The notes beneath the pieces are model-generated. The model was not told the origin of the DNA. It did no database searches and saw only the letters and a program-made list of their open reading frames with translations. DNA of 41,665 nucleotides. Source: an uncultured Clostridia bacterium. Lineage in GTDB: Bacteria > Bacillota > Clostridia > TANB77 > CAG-508. Shown here piece by piece: positions 1-6,912 of the stretch. The stretch is taken from the NCBI GenBank assembly GCA_947628425.1, contig CANQZV010000003.1, positions 1-41,665 of the forward strand. Reading direction: 5' to 3'. The position numbers and the translations under genes are program-made. Within the stretch, counting starts at the first letter, position 1. Each line of letters starts with the position of its first letter.

Positions 1-258
1 GATGGAAGAGAAAGTAATTATAATAAATATAAAGAAAGTAAAGAAACAAGATATGGAGATGCAATTTTAGAAACTTCATCAAATGGTGATGATTACGGAT
101 GGAACGGAGACAGCTCCACCTTTACGTACGACTTTCATCCGTTTTTCGCACGTGGTGGCAATTACGATGATGGTTCTGATGCAGGTGTGTTCCATTTCTA
201 CAGCAATGGTGGCGATCCCTACAGCGACCTTTCGTTCCATACGGTTCTTGCGTTCTAG
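1..258 (+). CDS. C-terminal fragment of a surface or variable-type protein, possibly a DGR target
   Basis: This frame is open from the first base to a TAG at 256-258 (85 residues); the start lies outside the window. The first ~30 codons are AT-rich like the rest of the window. From about position 92 the composition changes: codons end mostly in C or T, Arg is CGT instead of AGA, and runs of Tyr, Asp, His, Phe, Ser and Asn codons appear. The reading contains a PFFARGG-like block and ends in an SF-x-x-VLAF block. An RGG block followed by a short aromatic C-terminal motif resembles the C-type-lectin fold ends of proteins diversified by retroelements. The resemblance is from memory and the reverse transcriptase is not in view, so the fold assignment is tentative. 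That a coding region ends here is firm. Confidence 0.6.
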   Translation, partial: DGRESNYNKYKESKETRYGDAILETSSNGDDYGWNGDSSTFTYDFHPFFARGGNYDDGSDAGVFHFYSNGGDPYSDLSFHTVLAF

Positions 259-372
259 TGCTTTAAAAATGAAATTTAATTAATTTATGTAAAAAATTGT
301 GGTAAATACTTTTTTGAAATTAGGGCCGGTTCTCTTTTCCATTTTTTGAAAAACAAGTTAATATTCTGCAAG

Positions 373-402
373 AAATCTAGCCAAAAGGCTAGATTTTTTT
401 GC
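373..402 (+). terminator. Rho-independent terminator after the left-edge gene
   Basis: A perfect 10-bp stem (AAATCTAGCC, loop AAAA, GGCTAGATTT) is followed directly by a T-run. It separates the left-edge gene from the kinase/murD pair. A TATAAT at 413-418 lies just downstream and could be the -10 box of the next operon, but no convincing -35 box is visible. Confidence 0.85.
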
Positions 403-443
403 TTTTTTGCTATATAATATAAAACGAAGAAAAGAGGTAGTTA

Positions 444-1148
444 ATGAAAAAAAATATTGTGATTGGAATAGAAGGTCTTGTTGGTGCTGGTAAAACTAGT
501 ATTTGTAGAGAACTATTAAAAAGAGATAAAAATGCTGTTCTACTAAATGGTGGAAATTTATATAGAGCTATTGTTTATACATTAATGCAAAAAGAACCAA
601 ATATTTTAAAATTAAAAAAATTAACTAAAAATATTGATATAAAAAAATATATGGACGACTTAAAAGTAGAAATTAAAATAGAAGATAGAGAGTCAAAAAT
701 TTATATAGATGGCAAACTTGCAAATGAAGAAGAACTTCAATCTAAAGCTTCTTCATTGGCTGTTTCAATTATTGGTGGAATTGCAGATAATACAAAATTA
801 TTTGAATTTGCTAAAAATTTAATAGATGAACTAAAAAAAGAACATAATGTAATTGTTTCTGGTCGTTCAATAATGAAAATTTACCCTAGTATAGATTATC
901 ATTTGTTTATAACAGCATCTTTAAATGAACGAGTTAAAAGAAAATGCATACAATATAAAGAAGGAAAAGAAAATTATAGAGAAGTCAAAAGGAATATTGT
1001 TAGACGTGATAGATTGCAAAAATTAGCAGGATTTTATAAAATATATCCTAATACTATTCAAGTGGATGTAACAGATTGTAAATCTGTAGAAGAATCAACT
1101 AATAAGGTATTAGAGAATATAGATTATTCTTTATCTACTATAAAGTAA
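444..1148 (+). CDS. Cytidylate-kinase-like P-loop nucleotide kinase
   Basis: A 234-residue cytosolic protein. A P-loop GLVGAGKT sits at residues 11-18, followed by NGGNLYRAIVYTLM, which matches the position and pattern of the (d)CMP kinase substrate block (usually D-[ST]-G-x-x-YR). A later VSGRSIM block and an ITASLNERVKRK block are also cytidylate-kinase-like. Such enzymes phosphorylate CMP or dCMP with ATP. The NMP-binding motif is divergent (NGGN), so the true substrate is uncertain and another small-molecule kinase is possible. The start has a good ribosome binding site (AAGAGGTAG). murD follows after 11 bases, so the two are probably co-transcribed. Confidence 0.65.
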   Translation: MKKNIVIGIEGLVGAGKTSICRELLKRDKNAVLLNGGNLYRAIVYTLMQKEPNILKLKKLTKNIDIKKYMDDLKVEIKIEDRESKIYIDGKLANEEELQSKASSLAVSIIGGIADNTKLFEFAKNLIDELKKEHNVIVSGRSIMKIYPSIDYHLFITASLNERVKRKCIQYKEGKENYREVKRNIVRRDRLQKLAGFYKIYPNTIQVDVTDCKSVEESTNKVLENIDYSLSTIK

Positions 1149-1159
1149 AGGAGGCCTCT

Positions 1160-2560
1160 ATGCAATATATTAATAAAGAATTAATTGAATTAAATTCTTA
1201 CTTAAAAAACAGAAAAGTTGCTATTATAGGCTTAGGAATAAGTAATATTCCTTTAGTTGATTATATGCATATGGTAGGAGCCAAAGTAACTGTTTTTGAT
1301 AGTAGAATAATAGAAGATATACCTAAAAATGTTATAAAAAAAATTACAGATTATGCAATGGAGTTTTCTTTTGGACCAAATTATTTATCTAAATTAATAG
1401 GTTTTGATATTATATTTCGTTCTCCAAGTTGTATGCCTAACATACCAGAATTGCAAGATGAAATACAAAGAGGAGCAATTTTAACATCAGAAATTGAAAT
1501 GTTAATGAAGTTATGTCCTGGTAAAATAATTGGTGTAACTGGTAGTGATGGTAAAACAACAACAACAACTTTAATTTACGAAATATTAAAGTCAAATGGT
1601 TATAATTGCTATTTGGGAGGAAATATTGGTAAACCTTTATTTACTAAGCTAAAAGAAATGACTCCAGATGATATTGTAATTTTAGAATTAAGTAGTTTTC
1701 AATTAATGGGAATGGAAGTTAGCCCTGATATTGCGGTTATTACTAATATATCTCCAAATCATTTAAATATTCATAAAGATTATGAAGAATATATAGATGC
1801 AAAGAAAAATATATTTAAATATCAAAATAAAGATGGAATTTTAGTTTTAAATTACGATAATATTGTAACAAAAGAAGCTGCAAAAGAAGCAAATGGAAAG
1901 GTAATTTATTTTAGTAGTAAAAATAAATTGAATGATGGTATAATTTTAGATGGAGATATTATTAAACAATGTGAAGATAAGTTAAGGAGACACATTTTAA
2001 ATACTAAAAATGTACTATTAAGAGGAACTCATAATTATGAAAATATTTGTGCAGCAATTGCAGCTACTAAATCTTTAGTAAATATTGAAGATTGTGTAAA
2101 AACTATTACAGATTTTAAAGGGGTAGAACATAGACTTGAGTTTATAAGAGAAATTGATGGCGTTAAATGGTATAATGATTCTATAGGTACTAGTCCTACA
2201 AGAACAATTGCTGGTTTAAAATCTTTTAGTGAGAAAATTGTTTTAATAGCAGGTGGATACGATAAGCATTTGGATTATACGCCAATTGCAAAACCAATTT
2301 TGGAAAAAGTAGATAGTTTAATATTAATAGGAGATACAGCTACTAAAATTTTTGACTGTGTAAAAGAAGAGGCAGAGAAACAAGAAAAAGATATAAAAAT
2401 ATACATGTGTGATGAATTTAACAATATTGTACATGTAGCAAAAAAAGTAGCAAAACCTGGAGAAATTGTTTTATTTTCACCAGCTAGCGCAAGTTTTGAT
2501 TTATTTAAAAATTTTGAAGAAAGAGGAAATAAATTTAAAGAATTAGTAAATAGTTTATAA
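1160..2560 (+). CDS. murD: UDP-N-acetylmuramoylalanine--D-glutamate ligase MurD
   Basis: A 466-residue Mur ligase of normal length that adds D-Glu to UDP-MurNAc-L-Ala in cytoplasmic peptidoglycan precursor synthesis. An N-terminal Rossmann-like region (VAIIGLGISN) binds the UDP substrate. The ATP-binding loop GVTGSDGKTTT lies near residues 124-134. The middle domain has the family block HRLEFI followed by WYNDSIGTSPT (about 320-345). The C-terminal block FSPASASFDLFKNFEERG is diagnostic for MurD. The start is preceded by AAAGGAGG, 11 bases after the kinase-like gene, which argues for one transcript. Confidence 0.95.
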   Translation: MQYINKELIELNSYLKNRKVAIIGLGISNIPLVDYMHMVGAKVTVFDSRIIEDIPKNVIKKITDYAMEFSFGPNYLSKLIGFDIIFRSPSCMPNIPELQDEIQRGAILTSEIEMLMKLCPGKIIGVTGSDGKTTTTTLIYEILKSNGYNCYLGGNIGKPLFTKLKEMTPDDIVILELSSFQLMGMEVSPDIAVITNISPNHLNIHKDYEEYIDAKKNIFKYQNKDGILVLNYDNIVTKEAAKEANGKVIYFSSKNKLNDGIILDGDIIKQCEDKLRRHILNTKNVLLRGTHNYENICAAIAATKSLVNIEDCVKTITDFKGVEHRLEFIREIDGVKWYNDSIGTSPTRTIAGLKSFSEKIVLIAGGYDKHLDYTPIAKPILEKVDSLILIGDTATKIFDCVKEEAEKQEKDIKIYMCDEFNNIVHVAKKVAKPGEIVLFSPASASFDLFKNFEERGNKFKELVNSL

Positions 2561-2639
2561 ATATAGAAAAATTATTAATTCACAAAAAATATAAAAATCT
2601 CATAATATATAGCAATATGTATATTAGGAGGTTTTGTTT

Positions 2640-3153
2640 ATGAATTATTCTTATGAAGAATATATGAACAATTTATTGGGAAAAAACATAATTGATCGGA
2701 AATAATAATATGTCAAGTGAAATGGAACCATACGAAAATGAAAATGCTTTTACATATGAACAGTATGAAAATGAATTAACACAGTATTATCCAGATATTT
2801 ATAAAATTGTATACCCTATGGTGTGTAAAGCTTGCTTATATATAACAGAAGATATAACGGAAGAATTAGTGGAAAGAATAACAAATGAAATATATGAAAA
2901 TGTTGAAAATAATGAAGAACCAGAAGAGTCCAGATTTGTAAGAGAAAATTACAATAATATTCAACAATATAGAAACAATAGATATATGAACAGAAATATT
3001 AATTTAAGAAATGAAACTTCTACAGATGAAAAAAGACAAAAAAATTTTTTATTAAATGATTTAATTAAAATTTTGGTATTAAGAGAATTAATAGGAAAAG
3101 GAAGAAGACCGCAAAGACCATTTCCTTATATACCTGGAAGACCGAGAATATAG
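2640..3153 (+). CDS. Hypothetical protein, probable spore-coat-like, read through a +1 frameshift at CGG
   Basis: ATTAGGAGG precedes an ATG at 2640. From there 19 codons read MNYSYEEYMNNLLGKNIID, then CGG AAA TAA ends the frame. Skipping the C of CGG (2697) gives GGA AAT AAT AAT ATG and continues open to 3153, for a total of 170 residues. The part before the junction (SYEEYMNNLL) resembles the part after it (TYEQYENELT), which supports one protein. The remainder has a conserved-looking YPDIYKIVYPMVCKAC block, an ITEELVERITNEIYENVE block and a basic Pro/Arg-rich tail (GRRPQRPFPYIPGRPRI). I recall similar hypothetical proteins in spore-forming Clostridia but cannot name a family. The only start candidate inside the second frame is a TTG at 2692 with no good ribosome binding site. 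Confidence 0.75.
2697..2700 (+). other. In-frame CGG-A site with apparent +1 frameshift (site 1)
   Basis: CGG at 2697-2699 is in frame with the ATG at 2640 and follows GAT. The zero frame stops two codons later (AAA TAA). Reading GGA at 2698-2700 instead enters the frame of the main body of the gene. The form GAT-C-GGA matches the two polC sites. Confidence 0.75.
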
Positions 3154-3167
3154 AAAATTTAATATAT

Positions 3168-3209
3168 ACAAAAAACTTCTCTATAATTAAAAATAGAGAA
3201 GTTTTTTGT
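3168..3209 (+). terminator. Terminator between convergent genes
   Basis: A 17-bp perfect stem (ACAAAAAACTTCTCTAT and its complement) has an 8-base A/T loop. The arms end in A-runs and T-runs, so it can work on both strands. It serves the hypothetical gene on the plus strand and the YvlD-like gene on the minus strand. Confidence 0.85.
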
Positions 3210-3247
3210 ATAATTAATTCATTAAGTAGTTACCAACAAATTAATTA

Positions 3248-3625
3248 TTACATTTGTTGATTTCCAGGTATAATGTAATCTACTATACCATAAATAACAG
3301 CACCAATAATTGCTGCCATCCAAGATATTGAATATCCTGCAACAAAGAACTGTGTTACATATAGTGTAACAGCAGCAAGCACGAAACCAACAAATCCTTT
3401 ACCAAACGGCGTAGCTTCTAAACCTGTGAACTTTACTATTAAATAATCTATAATTGTAAGAACTATAGCAGCAATTGCTAAAGTCCAAATATTATTAATG
3501 GTAAATCCAGGAGTAAAAAAAGCTGTAATTGCAAGAACTACTGCTGCAGCAACAAGTCTTCCTACAATTTGTCCAAAGGTAGAAGTTTGATTTTGAGATT
3601 GAACATTATCTTGATTATTAGCCAT
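3248..3625 (-). CDS. YvlD-like small membrane protein (phage holin family 4 type)
   Basis: A 125-residue protein with a short polar Gln/Asn-rich N-terminus and four hydrophobic helices (about 21-40, 46-64, 76-94 and 98-118) with a GAVIYGIVDYIIP ending. This pattern fits the membrane family labelled phage holin family 4 / YvlD, which in most Firmicutes is a cell-envelope protein and not a phage lysis protein. The start has a strong ribosome binding site (TGGAGG). An 18-bp palindrome lies just upstream (3657-3674). The gene stands alone on the minus strand between two plus-strand units. Confidence 0.65.
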   Translation of the reverse strand: MANNQDNVQSQNQTSTFGQIVGRLVAAAVVLAITAFFTPGFTINNIWTLAIAAIVLTIIDYLIVKFTGLEATPFGKGFVGFVLAAVTLYVTQFFVAGYSISWMAAIIGAVIYGIVDYIIPGNQQM

Positions 3626-3656
3626 AATAAACCTCCATTCGAGTATATAATTACTC

Positions 3657-3674
3657 TAACTAAATATTTAGTTA
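3657..3674. promoter_or_regulatory. 18-bp perfect palindrome, candidate operator
   Basis: TAACTAAATATTTAGTTA is perfectly self-complementary. It lies 32 bases upstream of the minus-strand YvlD-like gene and about 160 bases upstream of the divergent DUF421 gene. A second inverted pair, GAGTA/TACTC, is next to it at 3641-3656. This arrangement fits a dimeric regulator site, but palindromes arise more easily by chance in DNA this AT-rich. Confidence 0.4.
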
Positions 3675-3836
3675 CATATATATTTTTAACTAAAAAAAAT
3701 AAAATATACAAAATTAAAGTAAAAGAATAAAATTTGTAAAATTGAAAAAAATAATAAAAAAGATAAATTATTACATTTTTATTTTTTAAATAAATAAATA
3801 AATAAAATGCAGTAATTTTAAATAAAGGAGAGGTCA

Positions 3837-4508
3837 ATGCTAATTACATTTGTAAGAGCAATTATTTTATATATAGTAGTTTTAATTGTAATGAGAATGA
3901 TGGGAAAAAGAGAAATTGGACAACTTCAACCATTTGAACTTGCAATTTCTATTATGATAGCAGATTTAGCTTCTGTGCCTATGACAGAATTAGGAATTCC
4001 ATTAGGAAATGGAATTATACCTATTCTAAGTCTTTTGTTAATGCATATGGTAATTTCTTTTGTTAATATAAAAAGTATTAATATGAGAAAAATAATTTGT
4101 GGAAAACCATCAATATTAATTTATAGAGGGAAAATAGATGAAAAGGCTTTAAGAAAAGAAAGGTTTACTGTAAATGAATTGCAAGAAAGATTAAGAGGGA
4201 ATAACATATTTAATATATCAGATGTTGAATATGCAATATTAGAAACAAATGGAGAAGTAACTGTAATAACAAAGCCTGAAAAAAGAAATGTTATAACAGA
4301 AGATTTAAACTTACAAGTAGACTATGAGGGTATTCCATATGATTTAGTTGTGGATGGAAAAATAATGTATGAAAATTTAAAGGCAATAGGAAAAAATGAA
4401 AAATGGCTTGAAAAGGAATTAAAGAAATTTGATGCTAAACCTCATGAAGTTATACTTGCAACAATAGATGGAAAACAGCAAATTTTTTGTCAAAAAAAAG
4501 AAAAATAG
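3837..4508 (+). CDS. DUF421 (YetF/YcaP-type) membrane protein
   Basis: A 223-residue protein. The N-terminal third has three transmembrane segments, including the family block GKREIGQLQPFELAISIMIADL. The cytoplasmic part contains the DUF421 features of an R-G-K-I segment, NVI and a second small alpha/beta domain. The molecular role of DUF421 proteins is not firmly known; in spore formers some act at the membrane during sporulation. The ribosome binding site is AAAGGAGAGG. The next gene, DUF4363, starts 15 bases later, a pairing common in Clostridia. Confidence 0.85.
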   Translation: MLITFVRAIILYIVVLIVMRMMGKREIGQLQPFELAISIMIADLASVPMTELGIPLGNGIIPILSLLLMHMVISFVNIKSINMRKIICGKPSILIYRGKIDEKALRKERFTVNELQERLRGNNIFNISDVEYAILETNGEVTVITKPEKRNVITEDLNLQVDYEGIPYDLVVDGKIMYENLKAIGKNEKWLEKELKKFDAKPHEVILATIDGKQQIFCQKKEK

Positions 4509-4523
4509 AAGGAGATTAATTAC

Positions 4524-4907
4524 ATGTATAAAGAAATGATAATTGTTGTTATAGTAATAATTATTATTGTTACATTAGATATTATTACTAATAATTATAC
4601 AACTTACGCAACAGATACATTATCTGGTGAACTTAACAATTTAAAAGAGTATATTATATTAGAGGATGATGAAAAAACATCTAAAATAATAGAGGAAGTT
4701 AAAGATAAATGGAAAGAATATAATAAAATATTATCTTATTATATTGAACATGATGAGTTAGAAAAAGTAGAAACAGAATTAGCAACTTTATCTGGTATAA
4801 TAGAAGCAAAAGATTATAATCATGGTATTGGTAATTTAAATGCAACTGTTTTTATACTAGAACATATTAAAGATAAAGAAAAGTTTAGTATACAAAATAT
4901 TTTTTAG
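4524..4907 (+). CDS. DUF4363 family protein
   Basis: A 127-residue protein with a single N-terminal hydrophobic helix (residues 5-22) and then a helical exported or membrane-tethered domain. Patterns such as KIIEEVKDKWKEYNKILSYYIEHDELEKVE and LATLSGIIEAKD fit DUF4363. The family is a frequent downstream partner of DUF421, as here, and probably acts with it in the membrane. No enzymatic motif is visible. Confidence 0.75.
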   Translation: MYKEMIIVVIVIIIIVTLDIITNNYTTYATDTLSGELNNLKEYIILEDDEKTSKIIEEVKDKWKEYNKILSYYIEHDELEKVETELATLSGIIEAKDYNHGIGNLNATVFILEHIKDKEKFSIQNIF

Positions 4908-4991
4908 TAATTGGAATAATTATATTAAAATTTTAGTTAATGCATAATTTTAAATATCTTTTTAGATTGTAAAGTTTGAAGTATGTGTACT

Positions 4992-5025
4992 AACAAATAA
5001 AAAAATCTAATTTTTCTTATTTGTT
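4992..5025. other. Hairpin in the DUF4363-rlmN gap
   Basis: AACAAATAA and TTATTTGTT flank an inner AAAA/TTTT stem and a 5-base loop, with one inserted base. The T-run lies inside the right arm instead of after it, so this may be a weak terminator for the DUF421/DUF4363 unit. Confidence 0.5.
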
Positions 5026-5038
5026 CATGTAAAACCTA

Positions 5039-5067
5039 TTGAAAAAAATATAATGTTATGGTATAAA
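5039..5067 (+). promoter_or_regulatory. Promoter for the rlmN-rpe cluster
   Basis: TTGAAA (5039-5044), a 17-base spacer and TATAAA (5062-5067) form a good housekeeping-type promoter 35 bases before the rlmN start. Confidence 0.65.
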
Positions 5068-5102
5068 TTAATAAGAATGAAAATCAAGGAATAATATATT
5101 AG

Positions 5103-6122
5103 ATGAAGAATATAAAAGATTATAATTTAAATGAATTAAAAGAAGAATTTATAAAATTAGGAGAAAAACCATATAGAGCAGAGCAAGTTTTTACATGGTT
5201 ATATATTGCACAAGTAACTTCTTTTGATGATATGACTAATTTATCTTTAGATTTGAGAGAAAAGTTAAAAAAAGAATATGATTTTCATAATTTTAAAATT
5301 ATAAAAAAACAAGAATCTAAAGATGGAACAAAAAAGTATTTATTTGATGTTTTAGATGGTAATGCAATTGAAACTGTATTAATGGAATATCATCATGGTA
5401 AAACCTTATGTGTATCTTCTCAAGTTGGTTGTAAAATGGGATGCAAGTTTTGTGCTTCAACTGGAATTAACTTTTCTAGAAATTTAACATCTGGAGAAAT
5501 TGTTGAACAATTATTAGCAGTTCAAAGAGATGAGAATATTAAAATTAACAATGTTGTTTTTATGGGAATAGGAGAACCACTAGATAATTATGAAAATGTA
5601 ATAAATGCAATAGAAATAATTAATAATCAAAAGGGAATTAATATTGGTGCAAGGCATATTAGTATTTCAACTAGTGGATTAATTCCAAAAATATACGAAT
5701 TGGCAGACAGTAATCTTCAGTGTACTTTATCTATTTCATTACATGCTACAAATAATAATAAAAGAAATAGTATGATGCCAATTAATACTAAATATCCAAT
5801 AGAAGACTTAATAAAAGCTTGTAAATATTATATTAAAAAAACAAATAGAAGAATTTCTTTTGAGTATGCATTGGCAAAGGAAAATAACGATAATTTAGAG
5901 GATGCTAAAGAATTAGTAAAATTACTAAAAGGCATGTTATGCCATGTTAATTTAATACCAATTAACAAAATAGAAAATGGCATATATAGTAAAAGTACAA
6001 ATGAAAATATAATGAAATTTAGAGATTACTTAAATTCAAAAGGTATAACTGCAACTATAAGAAGAGAATTAGGCTCAGATATTGATGCAGCATGTGGTCA
6101 ATTAAGAAGAAAAAATTTATAG
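5103..6122 (+). CDS. rlmN: 23S rRNA (adenine-2503-C2)/tRNA A37 methyltransferase RlmN
   Basis: A 339-residue radical SAM enzyme that methylates A2503 of 23S rRNA and, in characterised members, tRNA A37. The [4Fe-4S] triad C-x3-C-x2-C is at Cys110, Cys114 and Cys117. The family block VVFMGIGEPLDNYENV follows, as does HISISTSG. The C-terminal resolving cysteine is in DIDAACGQLR (Cys331). Length and order are normal. It is the first gene of the conserved rlmN-prpC-prkC-rsgA-rpe cluster. Confidence 0.95.
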   Translation: MKNIKDYNLNELKEEFIKLGEKPYRAEQVFTWLYIAQVTSFDDMTNLSLDLREKLKKEYDFHNFKIIKKQESKDGTKKYLFDVLDGNAIETVLMEYHHGKTLCVSSQVGCKMGCKFCASTGINFSRNLTSGEIVEQLLAVQRDENIKINNVVFMGIGEPLDNYENVINAIEIINNQKGINIGARHISISTSGLIPKIYELADSNLQCTLSISLHATNNNKRNSMMPINTKYPIEDLIKACKYYIKKTNRRISFEYALAKENNDNLEDAKELVKLLKGMLCHVNLIPINKIENGIYSKSTNENIMKFRDYLNSKGITATIRRELGSDIDAACGQLRRKNL

Positions 6123-6139
6123 AACAGGAGAAAAATTTT

Positions 6140-6871
6140 ATGAAAGTTTTTGCTAAATCAGATATTGGCAAAGCAAGAGAAACAAATCAAGATTCTTATT
6201 ATGTATCACAGCCAAGTGAAAATGTAGGTTTATATATAGTTGCTGATGGTATGGGGGGCTATAATGGAGGAGATATTGCAAGTAGGCTTGCCATTACATC
6301 TGCTAAGAACTATATAGAAACAAATTTTAGTAAAATTGAACATAATAAAGAAGAATTGCAAAAGCTAATAAAAAACGCAATTGAATATGCAAATATGCTT
6401 GTATATGAAAAATCAAAAGAAAGCAAAGAATTAGAAGGAATGGGTACAACAATAGAAGTTGTTCTTGCATATAATAATAGAGTATACATAGGTCATATTG
6501 GAGATAGTAGAATTTATAGAATTAGAAAAAATTTTATGAGAAGACTTACAATTGATGATAGTTATGTTCAAAAATTAATTAAAGATGGAACCATTACAAA
6601 AGAGGAGGCAATAAATCATCCTAAAAAGAATATGCTTACAAAAGCTTTAGGATGCACATCTTTTGTTGAACCGGAAGTTACCGTAAAAGGTTTTTTAAAG
6701 GATGATATTATTGTAATAACTTCAGATGGATTAACAAATATGGTTAATGAACAGGAAATTTTTAATATTGTAACAGCGAATTTAGAAAAGGCAAATGAAG
6801 AACTAATAAAAAGAGCAAATGATGCTGGTGGACTTGACAATATAACAGTTATCATAATAAAAAATAATTAA
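6140..6871 (+). CDS. prpC: PP2C-type Ser/Thr protein phosphatase (PrpC/Stp)
   Basis: A 243-residue metal-dependent phosphatase that reverses PASTA-kinase phosphorylation. PP2C motifs are present in order: ETNQDSYYV, VADGMGGYNGGD, HIGDSRIYRI, TSDGLTN and GGLDNITVII, which supply the metal-binding aspartates. The ATG at 6140 is preferred over an upstream in-frame ATG at 6092 because it has AGGAGA in front, gives MKVFAKSDIG as in homologues and does not overlap rlmN. The kinase gene follows 41 bases later. Confidence 0.93.
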   Translation: MKVFAKSDIGKARETNQDSYYVSQPSENVGLYIVADGMGGYNGGDIASRLAITSAKNYIETNFSKIEHNKEELQKLIKNAIEYANMLVYEKSKESKELEGMGTTIEVVLAYNNRVYIGHIGDSRIYRIRKNFMRRLTIDDSYVQKLIKDGTITKEEAINHPKKNMLTKALGCTSFVEPEVTVKGFLKDDIIVITSDGLTNMVNEQEIFNIVTANLEKANEELIKRANDAGGLDNITVIIIKNN

Positions 6872-6912
6872 TTATATCAAAAGAAAAATGTTTAAATAAA
6901 TTGGAGGTTACT

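Noticed and set aside
90..120. CGGA at 96-99 and 104-107 as further frameshift sites
   Set aside because: In the reading frame these are TAC|GGA and AAC|GGA; CGG is not an in-frame codon and no shift is needed.
83..283. 66-residue frame starting at 83
   Set aside because: It is an out-of-frame shadow of the left-edge gene, which reads continuously from base 1 to 258.
2692..3153. A separate gene starting at TTG 2692
   Set aside because: The TTG lacks a suitable ribosome binding site, whereas ATG 2640 has TTAGGAGG and its 19 codons resemble the protein's own later segment; the shared CGGA form with polC favours one shifted gene.
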